NCBI GenBank assembly: GCA_013347225.1
Contig: CP054595.1
Location: 868,001-932,000, forward strand
Length of the DNA: 64,000 nt
Direction: 5' to 3'
Source of the DNA: Candidatus Accumulibacter similis
GTDB lineage: Bacteria > Pseudomonadota > Gammaproteobacteria > Burkholderiales > Rhodocyclaceae
Numbering within the stretch: the stretch's first letter is position 1; each line of letters opens with the position of its first letter. Of this stretch, positions 17,042 through 26,116 are shown piece by piece. The notes under the pieces are model-generated. The model searched no databases and was not told the DNA's origin. It was given only the letters and a program-made list of their open reading frames with translations. A program made the translations under genes and the position numbers.

Positions 17042-18001
17042 TCAGCGGCGCTGAAGGGTCGTTTTTTTACAACACGAAATCCACTGCGCGATCGTTCGCG
17101 GCTCGAAACGCTCCAGATCCTGGCTGGCCAGCCAATCGGCTAGACGGACGCCGGCTCTGGCGTGGCTCATCTTCTGCAGTTGGGGATCGCGATCCCACTC
17201 GGCCAGCACGGCCGCACGAGTTGCATTGCGGTTGGCCAAGCGCAGCGTGGCCAGCTGTCGGGCTCGCTCAGACCTCTGCCGCGCGTCGTCCCCGCGCTCT
17301 GCCAACGTCTGCTCTGTGGCGACGCCAAGCCCAGAGCTGACCGGTGGCGTGACAGCTTGCTCCTGCTCACCCGCTGAAGTGATGGCGCCCCTGGCTTCGA
17401 GCAGACGCTCGGCGCGGCCCACAGCCTCCAACGCCGAGAGGGCCGCTTGTGCCGCCAAGATGAAATCGTTGGGCTGCACCGTCTTGGCCTTCCGGCGGAC
17501 GTACTCAAGCGTCTGGAAGTCGTACTGGTAATACAGTCGATGGACCGCATCGCCCACTTGGCACAAGGCGAGAGTGGCCAGGCACTCGCAGAGATCCGGA
17601 GCAGCGACGCCTTCTCCGAAGACCTGCCGCCATCGACCGATGGACGCCTCCAGAGCGTCGAGCTCGCTGGTGTTCTCAGGTTTCGGGAAATCGAGTTCGT
17701 CGATTCGGTCGAGGTTGATTCCCACGCCGCCACCGAACGCGCCGACTTCCAGGAACTCCTCCAAGCCCTTCGAGGCGAGCCGGCACACCTCGATTTGCCG
17801 GGCCTCAGCAAAGTACTCCGCGATGAGGTCGTGGGTATGGTTGGCAAGATCATGGATCTGGTCGCTGCTGCGCCCGCTCAAGATCCGGCGAGCACGCCAG
17901 ACCACACTGCCCAGGTCGGGAAAGGGCCAGTAGGGAACTTGACCCGTGAGCGGATCAAAATGTTTGAACTTCCGGCACGTACGCATGATCGGTCCCCCCA
18001 A
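17042..18001 (-). CDS. hypothetical phage early protein
   Basis: A 319-residue protein, first gene of the leftward block. It starts MGGPIMRTCRKFKHFD; the internal ATG at 17986 is an alternative start. The middle is helical and acidic (LEEFLEVGAFGGGVGINLDR, CECLATLALCQVGDAVHRLY). The C-terminal 90 residues (AVLAEWDRDPQLQKMSHARA through RFEPRTIAQWISCCKK) look like a DNA-binding unit. No family recognised. It lies downstream of the operator array at 18086-18152. Confidence 0.6.
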   Translation of the reverse strand: MGGPIMRTCRKFKHFDPLTGQVPYWPFPDLGSVVWRARRILSGRSSDQIHDLANHTHDLIAEYFAEARQIEVCRLASKGLEEFLEVGAFGGGVGINLDRIDELDFPKPENTSELDALEASIGRWRQVFGEGVAAPDLCECLATLALCQVGDAVHRLYYQYDFQTLEYVRRKAKTVQPNDFILAAQAALSALEAVGRAERLLEARGAITSAGEQEQAVTPPVSSGLGVATEQTLAERGDDARQRSERARQLATLRLANRNATRAAVLAEWDRDPQLQKMSHARAGVRLADWLASQDLERFEPRTIAQWISCCKKTTLQRR

Positions 18002-18085
18002 GGTTTGCTTCGATCCACCAGTTCAGTTGGAGTCCATGGTCGTCGAGGTGCCCCGGAAGATTCAATGGCGACGCCGGGGCAGTTT

Positions 18086-18152
18086 GTTCACAGAGCGGGA
18101 GCGTTTCTTCCGATCTGTGAACGTTTGCTCACGGGTGTGAACGAATGTTCAC
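18086..18152. promoter_or_regulatory. operator array (GTGAAC-type palindromes)
   Basis: Two 16-bp palindromic sites, GTGAACGTTTGCTCAC (18117-18132) and GTGAACGAATGTTCAC (18137-18152), are exactly 20 bp apart, so they face the same side of the helix. A half-site GTTCAC lies upstream at 18086-18091. They sit between the leftward phage operon and the rightward small gene, the usual place for a phage repressor operator. No repressor gene is recognised nearby. Confidence 0.7.
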
Positions 18153-18307
18153 GCGAGAGGGGCTGGCGATCGCGGACACGGGCTGGAGCAGCGGGTCGGA
18201 TGGACGCGCTACGCCGTGGGCCACATCGGCGCGGAGCGATTCGCTATTTCGCCGCCAAGTGGCGCGCCAGATATCCGCGGTTCTTCGCAGCCACTAACAG
18301 ACCCCTG

Positions 18308-18332
18308 CGTGCGAGCACAATAGTGCTCACGC
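18308..18332. promoter_or_regulatory. second palindromic operator candidate
   Basis: GAGCAC-AATA-GTGCTC (18313-18328) is flanked by GCGT/ACGC arms that extend the palindrome. The half-site GTGCTCAC resembles the half TGCTCAC in the array at 18117-18132, so the same protein may bind both. Confidence 0.5.
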
Positions 18333-18392
18333 GAAGGCTCACCGGCACTCGTGTGGCCGATCCCGGTGCGTTAGCGCCCGGAGGAGCAACTC

Positions 18393-18581
18393 GTGCCGGC
18401 GAATCTGTGGCTCAAGAATGCGCCTGACGGCGAGATGCTGCGGGAAATGAGGCACAACTCGGACACGTTCGAGCGCGTGCTGTCGCTGCTGATCGTTCCC
18501 AAGTTCTATCCGCGCTGGGCGAGCGATGGAGAAGAGGGTGAGGATGACACCTACGACCGGTTCATCGGGGGCTGCCGGTAG
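18393..18581 (+). CDS. small hypothetical protein
   Basis: A 62-residue acidic protein (PANLWLKNAPDGEMLREMRH... GEEGEDDTYDRFIGG) with a GTG start and a GGAGG ribosome-binding site 9 bp upstream. It points away from the phage operon across the operator region. No family recognised; size, RBS and position are the only support. Confidence 0.45.
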   Translation: MPANLWLKNAPDGEMLREMRHNSDTFERVLSLLIVPKFYPRWASDGEEGEDDTYDRFIGGCR

Positions 18582-18675
18582 GTGGTGGGGAATGGACAGC
18601 GCGCGACCCATCGCGGTCGTAGAATGAGGAGGATAGCTGATACGCAACGACTCAGGCATCAGCCGCGCGGGACTT

Positions 18676-19149
18676 TCATGCGTCGGTTTGCACGCCTCGG
18701 TCGGGAGGTGCTTGCTCCTGTGTGGGCAGACCGTCGGGAATTGGCGCCCCTTCCGTTTGGTGTGGGACTGGCGCCGCGTCGGCTGCTGCATCGACAAGGA
18801 CACCAATTCTGCGCACCGATTGCCACCCTGCGACTACAGTTAGCACGAGCCCAAGGACGAATGAGAGGACCATCAGCAAGCCTGGGATTTGTATGTTCGG
18901 GGCAAACAGCGTGCCAGGTGTCGACGACGCCGAAGCCAACTGGCCGGTAAGCGCGAGGAGGGTCCAAAGTCCCCCGAGTATCGACAAGAGGTAGAACATC
19001 CAAGCTGTTCCGAGACACCAAGGCACCGTCTTTCTATCGGCAAGAAGCGTGTCTTTGGCGAACGTTATAGTCACCGTGAGAATCGCAGTCGAATACTTGA
19101 CGATCTCCTTCGCTGAGTCGGCAGCTAGTGTGAAGGCAGCGTTGTCCAT
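18676..19149 (-). CDS. hypothetical membrane protein
   Basis: A 157-residue protein starting MDNAAFTLAADSAKEIVKYS. Hydrophobic segments run from about residue 18, 45-70 (TAWMFYLLSILGGLWTLLAL) and 90-112 (GLLMVLSFVLGLVLTVVAGW), with a Pro-rich cytoplasmic-type tail. The start at 19149 is preceded by GAGGTAG and lies 5 bp after the stop of the lipoprotein gene, so the two are coupled. The function is unknown; small TM proteins of this form sometimes accompany effector genes. Confidence 0.7.
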   Translation of the reverse strand: MDNAAFTLAADSAKEIVKYSTAILTVTITFAKDTLLADRKTVPWCLGTAWMFYLLSILGGLWTLLALTGQLASASSTPGTLFAPNIQIPGLLMVLSFVLGLVLTVVAGWQSVRRIGVLVDAAADAAPVPHQTEGAPIPDGLPTQEQAPPDRGVQTDA

Positions 19150-19154
19150 ATACC

Positions 19155-19652
19155 CTACCTCGGACCATCGCATATCGGCCACAAAGGGCAAAGCTTCCGC
19201 AGAGCGGCCATGAGAGTCTCCTCCCCGATCGCACGATAGCTTCGCACCTCGTAGCCGGGGATCCGTTTTGACTCCGCGATCATCGCATCGACAACCGTCT
19301 GCAGGTGCCGGATCGCCTTCTCAGTCTCTTCGCGTTGCCGCGATACGGGGTGATCCTGAATCTCACGCGCGCCGCGTGTTATCGCCTTATCGAAGTCCAA
19401 CTGAGCACCCGGTCCTAAACGATAACCACGCGTCGCCAAGTATGACTGAACACGACCTTGCAACTCGATCTCACGACCCCGAATCCGCAGTTCCGGGGTT
19501 AGTTGCTCCCACTTCGCAGCACTTTCCCACGGCGGTGCGGGCTGGTCGAATGACGGCAGAGGCGATACTGCCCCCGTCGTCACACCGTTTTGAAAGGAGG
19601 AACATCCAATCACGAGCGCAGATACGATCGTCAGAAGGAAACCCTTAATCAT
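19155..19652 (-). CDS. putative lipoprotein
   Basis: A 165-residue protein with a lipoprotein signal: MIKGFLLTIVSALVIGCSS, the Cys at residue 17 being the acylation site. The mature part has a helical region (IELQGRVQSYLATRGY, then QREETEKAIRHLQTVVDAM) and two C-terminal Cys. ATG 19652 carries a GGAGA ribosome-binding site. It would be anchored to the outer or inner membrane and is co-transcribed with the membrane protein downstream. Confidence 0.75.
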   Translation of the reverse strand: MIKGFLLTIVSALVIGCSSFQNGVTTGAVSPLPSFDQPAPPWESAAKWEQLTPELRIRGREIELQGRVQSYLATRGYRLGPGAQLDFDKAITRGAREIQDHPVSRQREETEKAIRHLQTVVDAMIAESKRIPGYEVRSYRAIGEETLMAALRKLCPLWPICDGPR

Positions 19653-20462
19653 TACGTTTCTCCGTTCACGTTTGCCTGTTGCCGAACCTATTACGGGGAA
19701 ACGGTCTGCCTTCTCACGCAGCGCCCGATCCCGCACGGCGCCATCATCCCGGGCAACTGCTCCCCACCCATCCTTACGCACTACCTAGGCAGACATTGCG
19801 AGAATCTGCGCGTGCCAGCGCTGATGGACAGCATAAGCGCACGCCGTCCCGTCGTCTACTATGGTTTGTACTCATCCCCCTCGATCCGCTCCACCGCCGC
19901 ATTCCGGAACATGCCGATGATACCCTCAGCGACTTCCTCGCACACCTCTTTGGGTAGGTGCATTTCCCCGCCCAGCCGTCAGCTTTTGGTGGGGTAGCGG
20001 AACCACCAGCGTCGTGAAAAGGGCCTTGATCATCATTCCGGCCACTTGCCCGGAAGCAGCGCATCCCTGTCCGATGTAGTCTTCGAGGGCCCGCAATGCT
20101 GAGGTAGTCGGTGACGCAGCGCCGCACTGGGATGAGGATCGTTAGAACCGATGGCCGCACATGCTCTCGTCACATCGCCGGAGGAGTGCCGCGACCGTGG
20201 GGTGGCCTGAATGACGATCAAGGCCGTGAAAAGGCTTCCAGGCGTTGGGTTCTGGCCGGCATGCTGGCCAGAACCCAGCCAGCCCCACCATCAGCGCCAG
20301 ATAGACCCGCCGCCCGAAAGGCATGTTTGTTCAAGCTCCCTGAGGGGGCACCACCTCAACATCACGCGGCTTGATCAGTCAGGCAGCGAATACGATGGCT
20401 GACCGCTCTCACCAGCAGCTTTCAGACTGCGATTAGTGTCTGTTCACTGCAAATCTACCGCC
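19653..20462. other. 810-bp gap without recognised gene; one long hairpin
   Basis: No convincing coding frame is seen. A hairpin with a 12-bp perfect stem (TGGGTTCTGGCC / GGCCAGAACCCA, 20246-20257 and 20266-20277, 8-nt loop) lies 186 bp after the stop of the leftward CHAP gene. There is no U-run, so it may be an attenuator, a relic repeat or a weak terminator. Confidence 0.5.
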
Positions 20463-23249
20463 TCACCCTCGGCGGGCTGCGTGCAAGCTCGTGAGGAGGA
20501 ACGTCGACAGGCAGACACGCCCGCCGTTGGTCTGATTGCCGCCGAGCAGAACGACATGTGTTGCATCAATGGCGAAACACCAGCCGACGTGGTGACCACT
20601 GCTGCTGGCCGACGTGTTAACAACGATCACGTCGCCTGCCTGTGGCGAGGACTTGAAATCGCTACCCCAGTTGCTCCAGCTAGCCGCCAGTCCCGGATCT
20701 TTGGGTGGCGGGGGTAGTGCCGTATGCCCAGCGGGCAAACTGTTGTTGTGCTGCGTGACCACCCAGGTCACGAAGGCGCCACACCACGCCGTTTTATCCC
20801 CCTGGTCACCGAAATGTGCTGCGACCGCGTCCAGGTACTCGCAGATGCGCGGGTTGCTGGCTTTTCGGTTGTTGGCGTTCTTCTCAACCTGCCCCAGTTC
20901 GCCGAGTGCCCAGTCAAGCCACGGTGCCAAGGCATCGCGATCCCATTCTGGCTTGCGCGCTCGCGACGACAGGATCTCGGTCAACATGGCGTTGTCGATT
21001 TCGTCCAGCACCGCCGGCTTGTTGAGCGCGAGCTCGAAAACGGCGCGCTTGGTCTTTATGGGCTCTGGATCATTCTTGTAACGGTACAACACACATAGCG
21101 CCCGAAGGTCGTCACTGAAGGTTCCTTCAGTAGTCGCGATGCGCCCTGGGAATTCCAGCATCTCCATCAGGTTGGTCGCCAAGGCCTGAACGTTGGGGTG
21201 GGGAAGGTGCAGCGTCGGGCGCCCCAGCGCGCTCACCACCAGGGTTTCGCTGGCGATCGCCGGGCGGCCAACGATCTGGAGGTACGAGGTTGGGGTGAGC
21301 GTAGCGTCGCCACCCTGGGCGTTCTTCAGTGCCGCGCGGGTCGGGGAATCAAAGGTGCCGCTCGCTGGCATAACGCCCAGCCGCTGCTGCAGTGCGATGA
21401 TCTCGCGTGTTGTGAGTTGATCCTCAAAACGGTTGAGACTGGGGTTCGACGGTCCGGGTTTGGCCAGCAAGGTTGGGGAATTTGCCTCGCCGCTTGGTGA
21501 AGCCGGTGGCGGAAGCAGCGGCAGCGTGCCGGTCGCCCTTTTCGCGTTATCCTCGAGATCGGATGCACGACCCGCTGCGCGGAGGTGGACGAACTTGCCC
21601 AGGAGGTCGAACCAGAACGGCGCGCCGAGGAGCGCGAACAGGGTGGTCACCAGCACGCCGGCAAGCAACGCGAGCCATGCATAGACTCCCGCACTGGTAA
21701 GTAGCATCGCACTGAGGCCAATTTCCGGCCTCTCTTTAACCTCTCCGGCGCAGAGATTTCCTAGACCGGTGTCCTGATGTATCTCCATCTTCAGTTTATC
21801 AAGGCGAGGACCAGATTTGGCGGAGCACAGTTGCTGGCGAAAGTTGCTAAGCGAGAAACCAATAGGCAGGCGCGCCACGGTTCCCTGCTGCTCCTCCGTA
21901 CAAATCCGCAATTCGCTCAGGCTGCGTGCTGTCTGCGTGCAGTTCTTGAAGTCGTCTGGAGCCATCTGAAACAGGCGCAGCAAGCCGCGTGGAGGCGTAT
22001 GTTGCCGCGCCAGTTCCAACAGGGCAGACTTGCTGTCTTCCAGTGCCCGCGATGCTTCTTGCATTTCGCGCTGGGTTGCTGGGTCCTTGCTGACGGTAGT
22101 CGCAGCACTAACCCACGTCGAGACATAAACGAGGCACTGGTAAGCCTCGTAGAGCTTCTCCTCGTAACGATTCTGGTCCTCCGGAACACGCTCGTTTGTG
22201 TTGGTCTTGTTCTTGTTGTCCTGAACGCCGGCAACCGCCAATTCAATGTCCTTTTTAACTAGCGGGATGATCTCTACCCAGGCATGCGGGTCGGAGACGA
22301 ACTTGCTGCTAACCTTAGACATCCTCTCATCACCCGCAGACATCTTCTTGGTATTTGTTGTCGTCTTGGTTTCCTCAGGGAAAGTTGGGCACGCGTCGCC
22401 CACCTTCGTCAGCCGATGCTCGAAGCGAGCGATTGCATCGTCGCGTTCGTAAACCGGTCGCAGGCGGGAATAGGCGTCCACCAGGCGAGACGTAACCAGC
22501 ACTGCCGGTTTATCGGGCGCCTTCGCTGCGACTGGAGGCTCGTTGCTGGTACCCGCGTCACGCTCCGCCACGACACGTTCAGCGATGCTGACCAGACTGC
22601 CGCGAAGCTCTCCGTCGCTGCCGAGCGACCGCGCAATATACATCGTGTCAATGTTCAGGGCCACTGCCAGAATCAGCGCGATGAAGAACGTAAATATGGT
22701 GCTGCGGCGCTTGAACCAACCGTTTGAGCGGTCGCCGATGTAGGTAAACCAGGCTGCGATCGCTGCTTCAAAGCCCCTCCAATTGGTCTCGTTCCCAACC
22801 ATCAGGCCGCGCAGTGCGCCGACGATGCCCTTATCCGATCCTTCAGGCTTATCCCCCCCTTTTGCGGTCAGTGCATCGATGAACTGCTGAGGTGTTGCGA
22901 AACGCTCGCTGGGGTGCTTCCCGCCAGCAGCAGCATCTACCTCCATCAGCAAAGCGCGAGCGAAAACGTCTGCAGGCACTTCGGAGGGGCCACGTGGAGG
23001 CCTCAACAGCAAGGTGCCTTCCCTAGCCACTTCACCTTCGGAAAGGGCGTAGACCAGAGGGTTCTTGAGCAGCCTTTCCTTCAGCTTCGGGTCCTGCCCC
23101 GTGGCTTCGTTTAAGAGCCGATGCAGCACCGAAACACGGCCGCGCAACCACTGGCCGGAAACGAGTTCCTGCACCGACGTCACAAGCAGAGAGAACGCAG
23201 CGTAGATCAGAACCAGACCAATTAGTATGTCGACGATGACGTTTTCCAT
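20463..23249 (-). CDS. membrane-anchored peptidoglycan-binding and CHAP-type hydrolase
   Basis: A 928-residue protein. It starts with a membrane segment (VDILIGLVLIYAAFSLLVTS) of a type seen in large uncharacterised membrane proteins; a second lies at about 183-205 (IFTFFIALILAVALNI) and a third near 500-530. A peptidoglycan-binding-like unit follows (REIIALQQRLGVMPASGTFD). The C-terminal 140 residues match the TIGR02594/CHAP amidase pattern: WCGAFVTWVV with the catalytic Cys, QAGDVIVVN, GHHVGWCFA with the catalytic His, VVLLGGNQTNGG. It probably cleaves peptidoglycan. It is 17 bp downstream of the trypsin-SleB gene and is the third gene of that operon. Confidence 0.78.
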   Translation of the reverse strand: MENVIVDILIGLVLIYAAFSLLVTSVQELVSGQWLRGRVSVLHRLLNEATGQDPKLKERLLKNPLVYALSEGEVAREGTLLLRPPRGPSEVPADVFARALLMEVDAAAGGKHPSERFATPQQFIDALTAKGGDKPEGSDKGIVGALRGLMVGNETNWRGFEAAIAAWFTYIGDRSNGWFKRRSTIFTFFIALILAVALNIDTMYIARSLGSDGELRGSLVSIAERVVAERDAGTSNEPPVAAKAPDKPAVLVTSRLVDAYSRLRPVYERDDAIARFEHRLTKVGDACPTFPEETKTTTNTKKMSAGDERMSKVSSKFVSDPHAWVEIIPLVKKDIELAVAGVQDNKNKTNTNERVPEDQNRYEEKLYEAYQCLVYVSTWVSAATTVSKDPATQREMQEASRALEDSKSALLELARQHTPPRGLLRLFQMAPDDFKNCTQTARSLSELRICTEEQQGTVARLPIGFSLSNFRQQLCSAKSGPRLDKLKMEIHQDTGLGNLCAGEVKERPEIGLSAMLLTSAGVYAWLALLAGVLVTTLFALLGAPFWFDLLGKFVHLRAAGRASDLEDNAKRATGTLPLLPPPASPSGEANSPTLLAKPGPSNPSLNRFEDQLTTREIIALQQRLGVMPASGTFDSPTRAALKNAQGGDATLTPTSYLQIVGRPAIASETLVVSALGRPTLHLPHPNVQALATNLMEMLEFPGRIATTEGTFSDDLRALCVLYRYKNDPEPIKTKRAVFELALNKPAVLDEIDNAMLTEILSSRARKPEWDRDALAPWLDWALGELGQVEKNANNRKASNPRICEYLDAVAAHFGDQGDKTAWCGAFVTWVVTQHNNSLPAGHTALPPPPKDPGLAASWSNWGSDFKSSPQAGDVIVVNTSASSSGHHVGWCFAIDATHVVLLGGNQTNGGRVCLSTFLLTSLHAARRG

Positions 23250-23266
23250 AGAGCTGCCCCCAATCG

Positions 23267-24712
23267 CTAGGCGACGTCGTTGTAAAACTCATGATTGCCC
23301 ATGACAAGACAAGGCGTTTTTCCAAGCAGCCAATTCGGGCGAGAGCGCAGCGTGCGCGCGACGTAATGCAGCGCACCGTGCGTCGGGTCAGGCAAGCCGC
23401 CACCGAGCGCCTGCGCTGCGACCTGCAGCGCAAGCCGGTATTCGGCGTCGATGCTGTTGTTGTTCAGGGCTTTCATCTTTGCTCGGTTCGGATCTCCAGA
23501 GTTCCAGCAACTGAACTGCTGTGGGTCGAGGCATACTTCAGCTGCCGTGTCGCAGCGCCGATACTTGCGGCGTAAGCGATTGACGATCACGCTGGCCACG
23601 GCTTCCATCCCAAACTTCCCTTCACCGCGCGCTTCGCCCCACAGCGTCTTGGCAACGATCTGGATCTCTTCGTCGGACAGTGCAGCAGGCGGTGTCCGGA
23701 GTAAGCTGCCGGCGGGCGGCTGTGGGAGTCGAGGGGAATTGCCAGCGCGCGGGCGGGCGTCGAGTGTCGCCGGATCATCACGAGTGAAGGGCTTGACGCT
23801 GTACCAGTCGAGTACTGGCGCGACAAGCCCCATCACCGCATTGGCACCAGAGCTGACTTCAGGATCGAGTGCGCCGATGTGCATCCCGAGCAACGCGTCG
23901 CTGGTGGTCCATACCGGGGCCCCGCTGTCGCCGCCCACTGTCTCGTCTGTCGTGGTGTAGCCGACTGCGCTGCTCAGGAAATAGGTAGCACCTTCGGTGT
24001 CGTCTGGCAGTTCGACTTCACCGGACCACAGCAGCGTGATTGTTCCCTCAAGGTCGCCGGTGCAACGCTTGAGTACGACGCTGCGGCCACAGTCCATCGA
24101 CATGCGGTCATCGATCGCCTCAGGTATCCAGTCTGCAGCCCCCTCGCGCAAGCGCTGTACAGCCGCGTAATCGATTTCGACCAGTCCAGCGTCGATGTTG
24201 GTCGGTTGGATTTCGTTGCCGGGAGCGGGCAGCCATTCGCGCAGTCGGCCTTCCAGGCGCAATGAGCCGCCACCCGGGGCTGCCAGGTTGATCTCCACCG
24301 GGTCGTTCCAACGCGCTTTACGGCTTGACGCAAGGACGTGGCCGCAGGTCAGCAGATAATGACGATCGGGACTCAGGCGATCCCGCACCAGGCAGGTTGC
24401 CGTGCCATGTTCGAACGGCGACGTAGTACGCGCGAGTCCTGGCACGGATTGCGCTAGCGCCGCGCAGCCCGGCAGTGCCTTTACCGGCAGGGGCGGATGA
24501 CCTACGCCAAGATTCACACGAGCGGGGAGCGCTCGCGGCGGCACGCCGTGCCTCAGGCCGACGCGAAGCTCCCAGAAGTCTGGTGCCAGAGCCAGCCAGC
24601 AAAGTGCGTCGCGGTCGAGCCAGTCCGGTGCGACCCGGTGGTGGCCGGCGGCGCGCGCTTGAATGACCCCGCTAGACCAGTTGAAAATCGTGTCGAGTAC
24701 TCCCCGGCTCAT
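23267..24712 (-). CDS. trypsin-like protease fused to SleB cell-wall hydrolase
   Basis: A 481-residue two-enzyme protein. Residues about 95-300 are a trypsin-fold serine protease with a full triad: His125 in LLTCGHVLAS, Asp174 in TNIDAGLVEI, Ser263 in VGGDSGAPVW. Residues about 345-481 are a SleB/CwlJ-like Hydrolase_2 domain: KTLWGEARGEGKFGMEAVAS with catalytic Glu360, VIVNRLR, QFSCWNSGD and HYVARTLRSRPNW. There is no N-terminal signal peptide, so how it reaches the wall is unclear. The ATG at 24712 overlaps the lipoprotein stop by ATGA. I do not know this fusion as a characterised system. Confidence 0.85.
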   Translation of the reverse strand: MSRGVLDTIFNWSSGVIQARAAGHHRVAPDWLDRDALCWLALAPDFWELRVGLRHGVPPRALPARVNLGVGHPPLPVKALPGCAALAQSVPGLARTTSPFEHGTATCLVRDRLSPDRHYLLTCGHVLASSRKARWNDPVEINLAAPGGGSLRLEGRLREWLPAPGNEIQPTNIDAGLVEIDYAAVQRLREGAADWIPEAIDDRMSMDCGRSVVLKRCTGDLEGTITLLWSGEVELPDDTEGATYFLSSAVGYTTTDETVGGDSGAPVWTTSDALLGMHIGALDPEVSSGANAVMGLVAPVLDWYSVKPFTRDDPATLDARPRAGNSPRLPQPPAGSLLRTPPAALSDEEIQIVAKTLWGEARGEGKFGMEAVASVIVNRLRRKYRRCDTAAEVCLDPQQFSCWNSGDPNRAKMKALNNNSIDAEYRLALQVAAQALGGGLPDPTHGALHYVARTLRSRPNWLLGKTPCLVMGNHEFYNDVA

Positions 24713-26046
24713 CGCCCGTCTCCGTATTGAGCAGTCTTTGCGTCCTTGTATTCGAACATCGACTCGTCACAGCCGGGGTGCGGTGCCGCTGCTATCCGCG
24801 CTCTTCTATCCCTCACCATTTCCTTTTGCTGCGTGAGCCATTGCTCGGCCTCCTCGATCGCTTGGCTCAGCCTGATTTGCTTAGAATCATTGAATGCTTT
24901 CAGATTCCGTGCCGATTCCTTGGTCAAGCCAGCGAGCATCGGTGCGGTCAGCACCCAGGTGTCAGCACCGGCCTGTGCCTTCGCTTTCCCTTTCGACGTT
25001 CCGGTGTCGCCCTTGGCTGGCACGCTGGCCTCCTGGATCCCTTTAAAGATCAACGCCGATATCTGATTGGGCGTCATGCCAGGCGCCGAAAGCGCTGGTG
25101 CCCTGGCAATCAGTGCCTGGTTCAGCCGTTCCTGCACGCCGATTGCGCGTTTGCGCAACTCATTTCGCACCTCGCCGTTCAGCTTGCTGAAAAGAAGACC
25201 AAGCTCCCGCGACAGGTCTTGTGCCCTCTGTTGCTGCTTGAGGCCATTCTCCTTGAATCGCTCGATTGTGTTGGTGCCGCTCGTACCTGTATTGCCCGCG
25301 ACGCCAGTGTTGCCTATGAGTTTGTTGAAACGCACCTCGACATCAATTGGCCGATACGCTGGGGCTGGCGCTTTGCGCGACTGCAACTCGGCGAGCAAGC
25401 TGGTGAAAGGCGCTGCGAATGCCTTATGGGCCTCAGTCAGTTCTTGGCGAACATGCTGCAAACTTGGCGTACCTGGCAGGAATGTGCGGAGTTTGTCATA
25501 CTGCTCGTATCCGTCGAGTATGTCCGGCAGGGCATATAGGTCAACGGTGGCCAGCGCAATAGCGCAGTTCAGGGCAATGGAAGCTTCGATATACAGCTTG
25601 TCGCGATCGGGTATGCCCGAGCCAAGCACGCCGTAGGCAGCTGTCAGGAAAGAGCTCACGCCAATCAGCACGCTGGTCGGTAGACTTGTGATCGCGCTGC
25701 GCCCGACGAGATAAGCTCCCGTTGGCCAAAGCATTGCATTATATAGGCTGGCGAGATTGGTCTTTTCGGCAGCCATGGCGGCGTATTTACGTCGGTCCAG
25801 GTCGACGCTCCAGATCTCTTGACCAAGGCCGCCAAAATAGCCTGCCAATGGCACGGCCGGCACAAGGCACCCAGTGGCGTCAGCGCCGGCCTGAGAACAG
25901 CTGTCGGGAGCCAAGTCGCTCGCTCTTGACGGAAAATACAGATCTTTGCGTAGAGAGGGGACCGGTTGCAAGACGGTACACCCTGCCAGCAAAGCGCAAA
26001 CGAGGGGAGCGGCGCTCCGGCGAAAAAGCAAGGCAACGGATTCCAT
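24709..26046 (-). CDS. large putative lipoprotein, first gene of the envelope operon
   Basis: A 445-residue protein with a lipobox: MESVALLFRRSAAPLVCALLAGCTV, Cys at residue 23. Residues 110-160 contain hydrophobic stretches (GAYLVGRSAITSLPTSVLIG, ASIALNCAIALATVDLYALP), the rest is helical and rich in Lys/Arg/Gln with a small Gly/Thr-rich insert (NTGVAGNTGTSGTNT). No family recognised. The start at 26046 is preceded by AGGGGGG; an upstream ATG at 26058 is possible. It overlaps the protease-SleB gene by 4 bp. The IS5 copy lies just upstream and may have replaced its promoter. Confidence 0.7.
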   Translation of the reverse strand: MESVALLFRRSAAPLVCALLAGCTVLQPVPSLRKDLYFPSRASDLAPDSCSQAGADATGCLVPAVPLAGYFGGLGQEIWSVDLDRRKYAAMAAEKTNLASLYNAMLWPTGAYLVGRSAITSLPTSVLIGVSSFLTAAYGVLGSGIPDRDKLYIEASIALNCAIALATVDLYALPDILDGYEQYDKLRTFLPGTPSLQHVRQELTEAHKAFAAPFTSLLAELQSRKAPAPAYRPIDVEVRFNKLIGNTGVAGNTGTSGTNTIERFKENGLKQQQRAQDLSRELGLLFSKLNGEVRNELRKRAIGVQERLNQALIARAPALSAPGMTPNQISALIFKGIQEASVPAKGDTGTSKGKAKAQAGADTWVLTAPMLAGLTKESARNLKAFNDSKQIRLSQAIEEAEQWLTQQKEMVRDRRARIAAAPHPGCDESMFEYKDAKTAQYGDGR

Positions 26047-26116
26047 TACGGCCCCCCTCATCACGAAGTCAAAACGCTTCGGCGTTGGTGCACTATTAGC
26101 AATTACTAATATACCA

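Noticed and set aside
20246..20277. 12-bp hairpin as a definite terminator.
   Set aside because: No T-run follows on either strand and it lies 186 bp outside the nearest gene, so only a hairpin is claimed.
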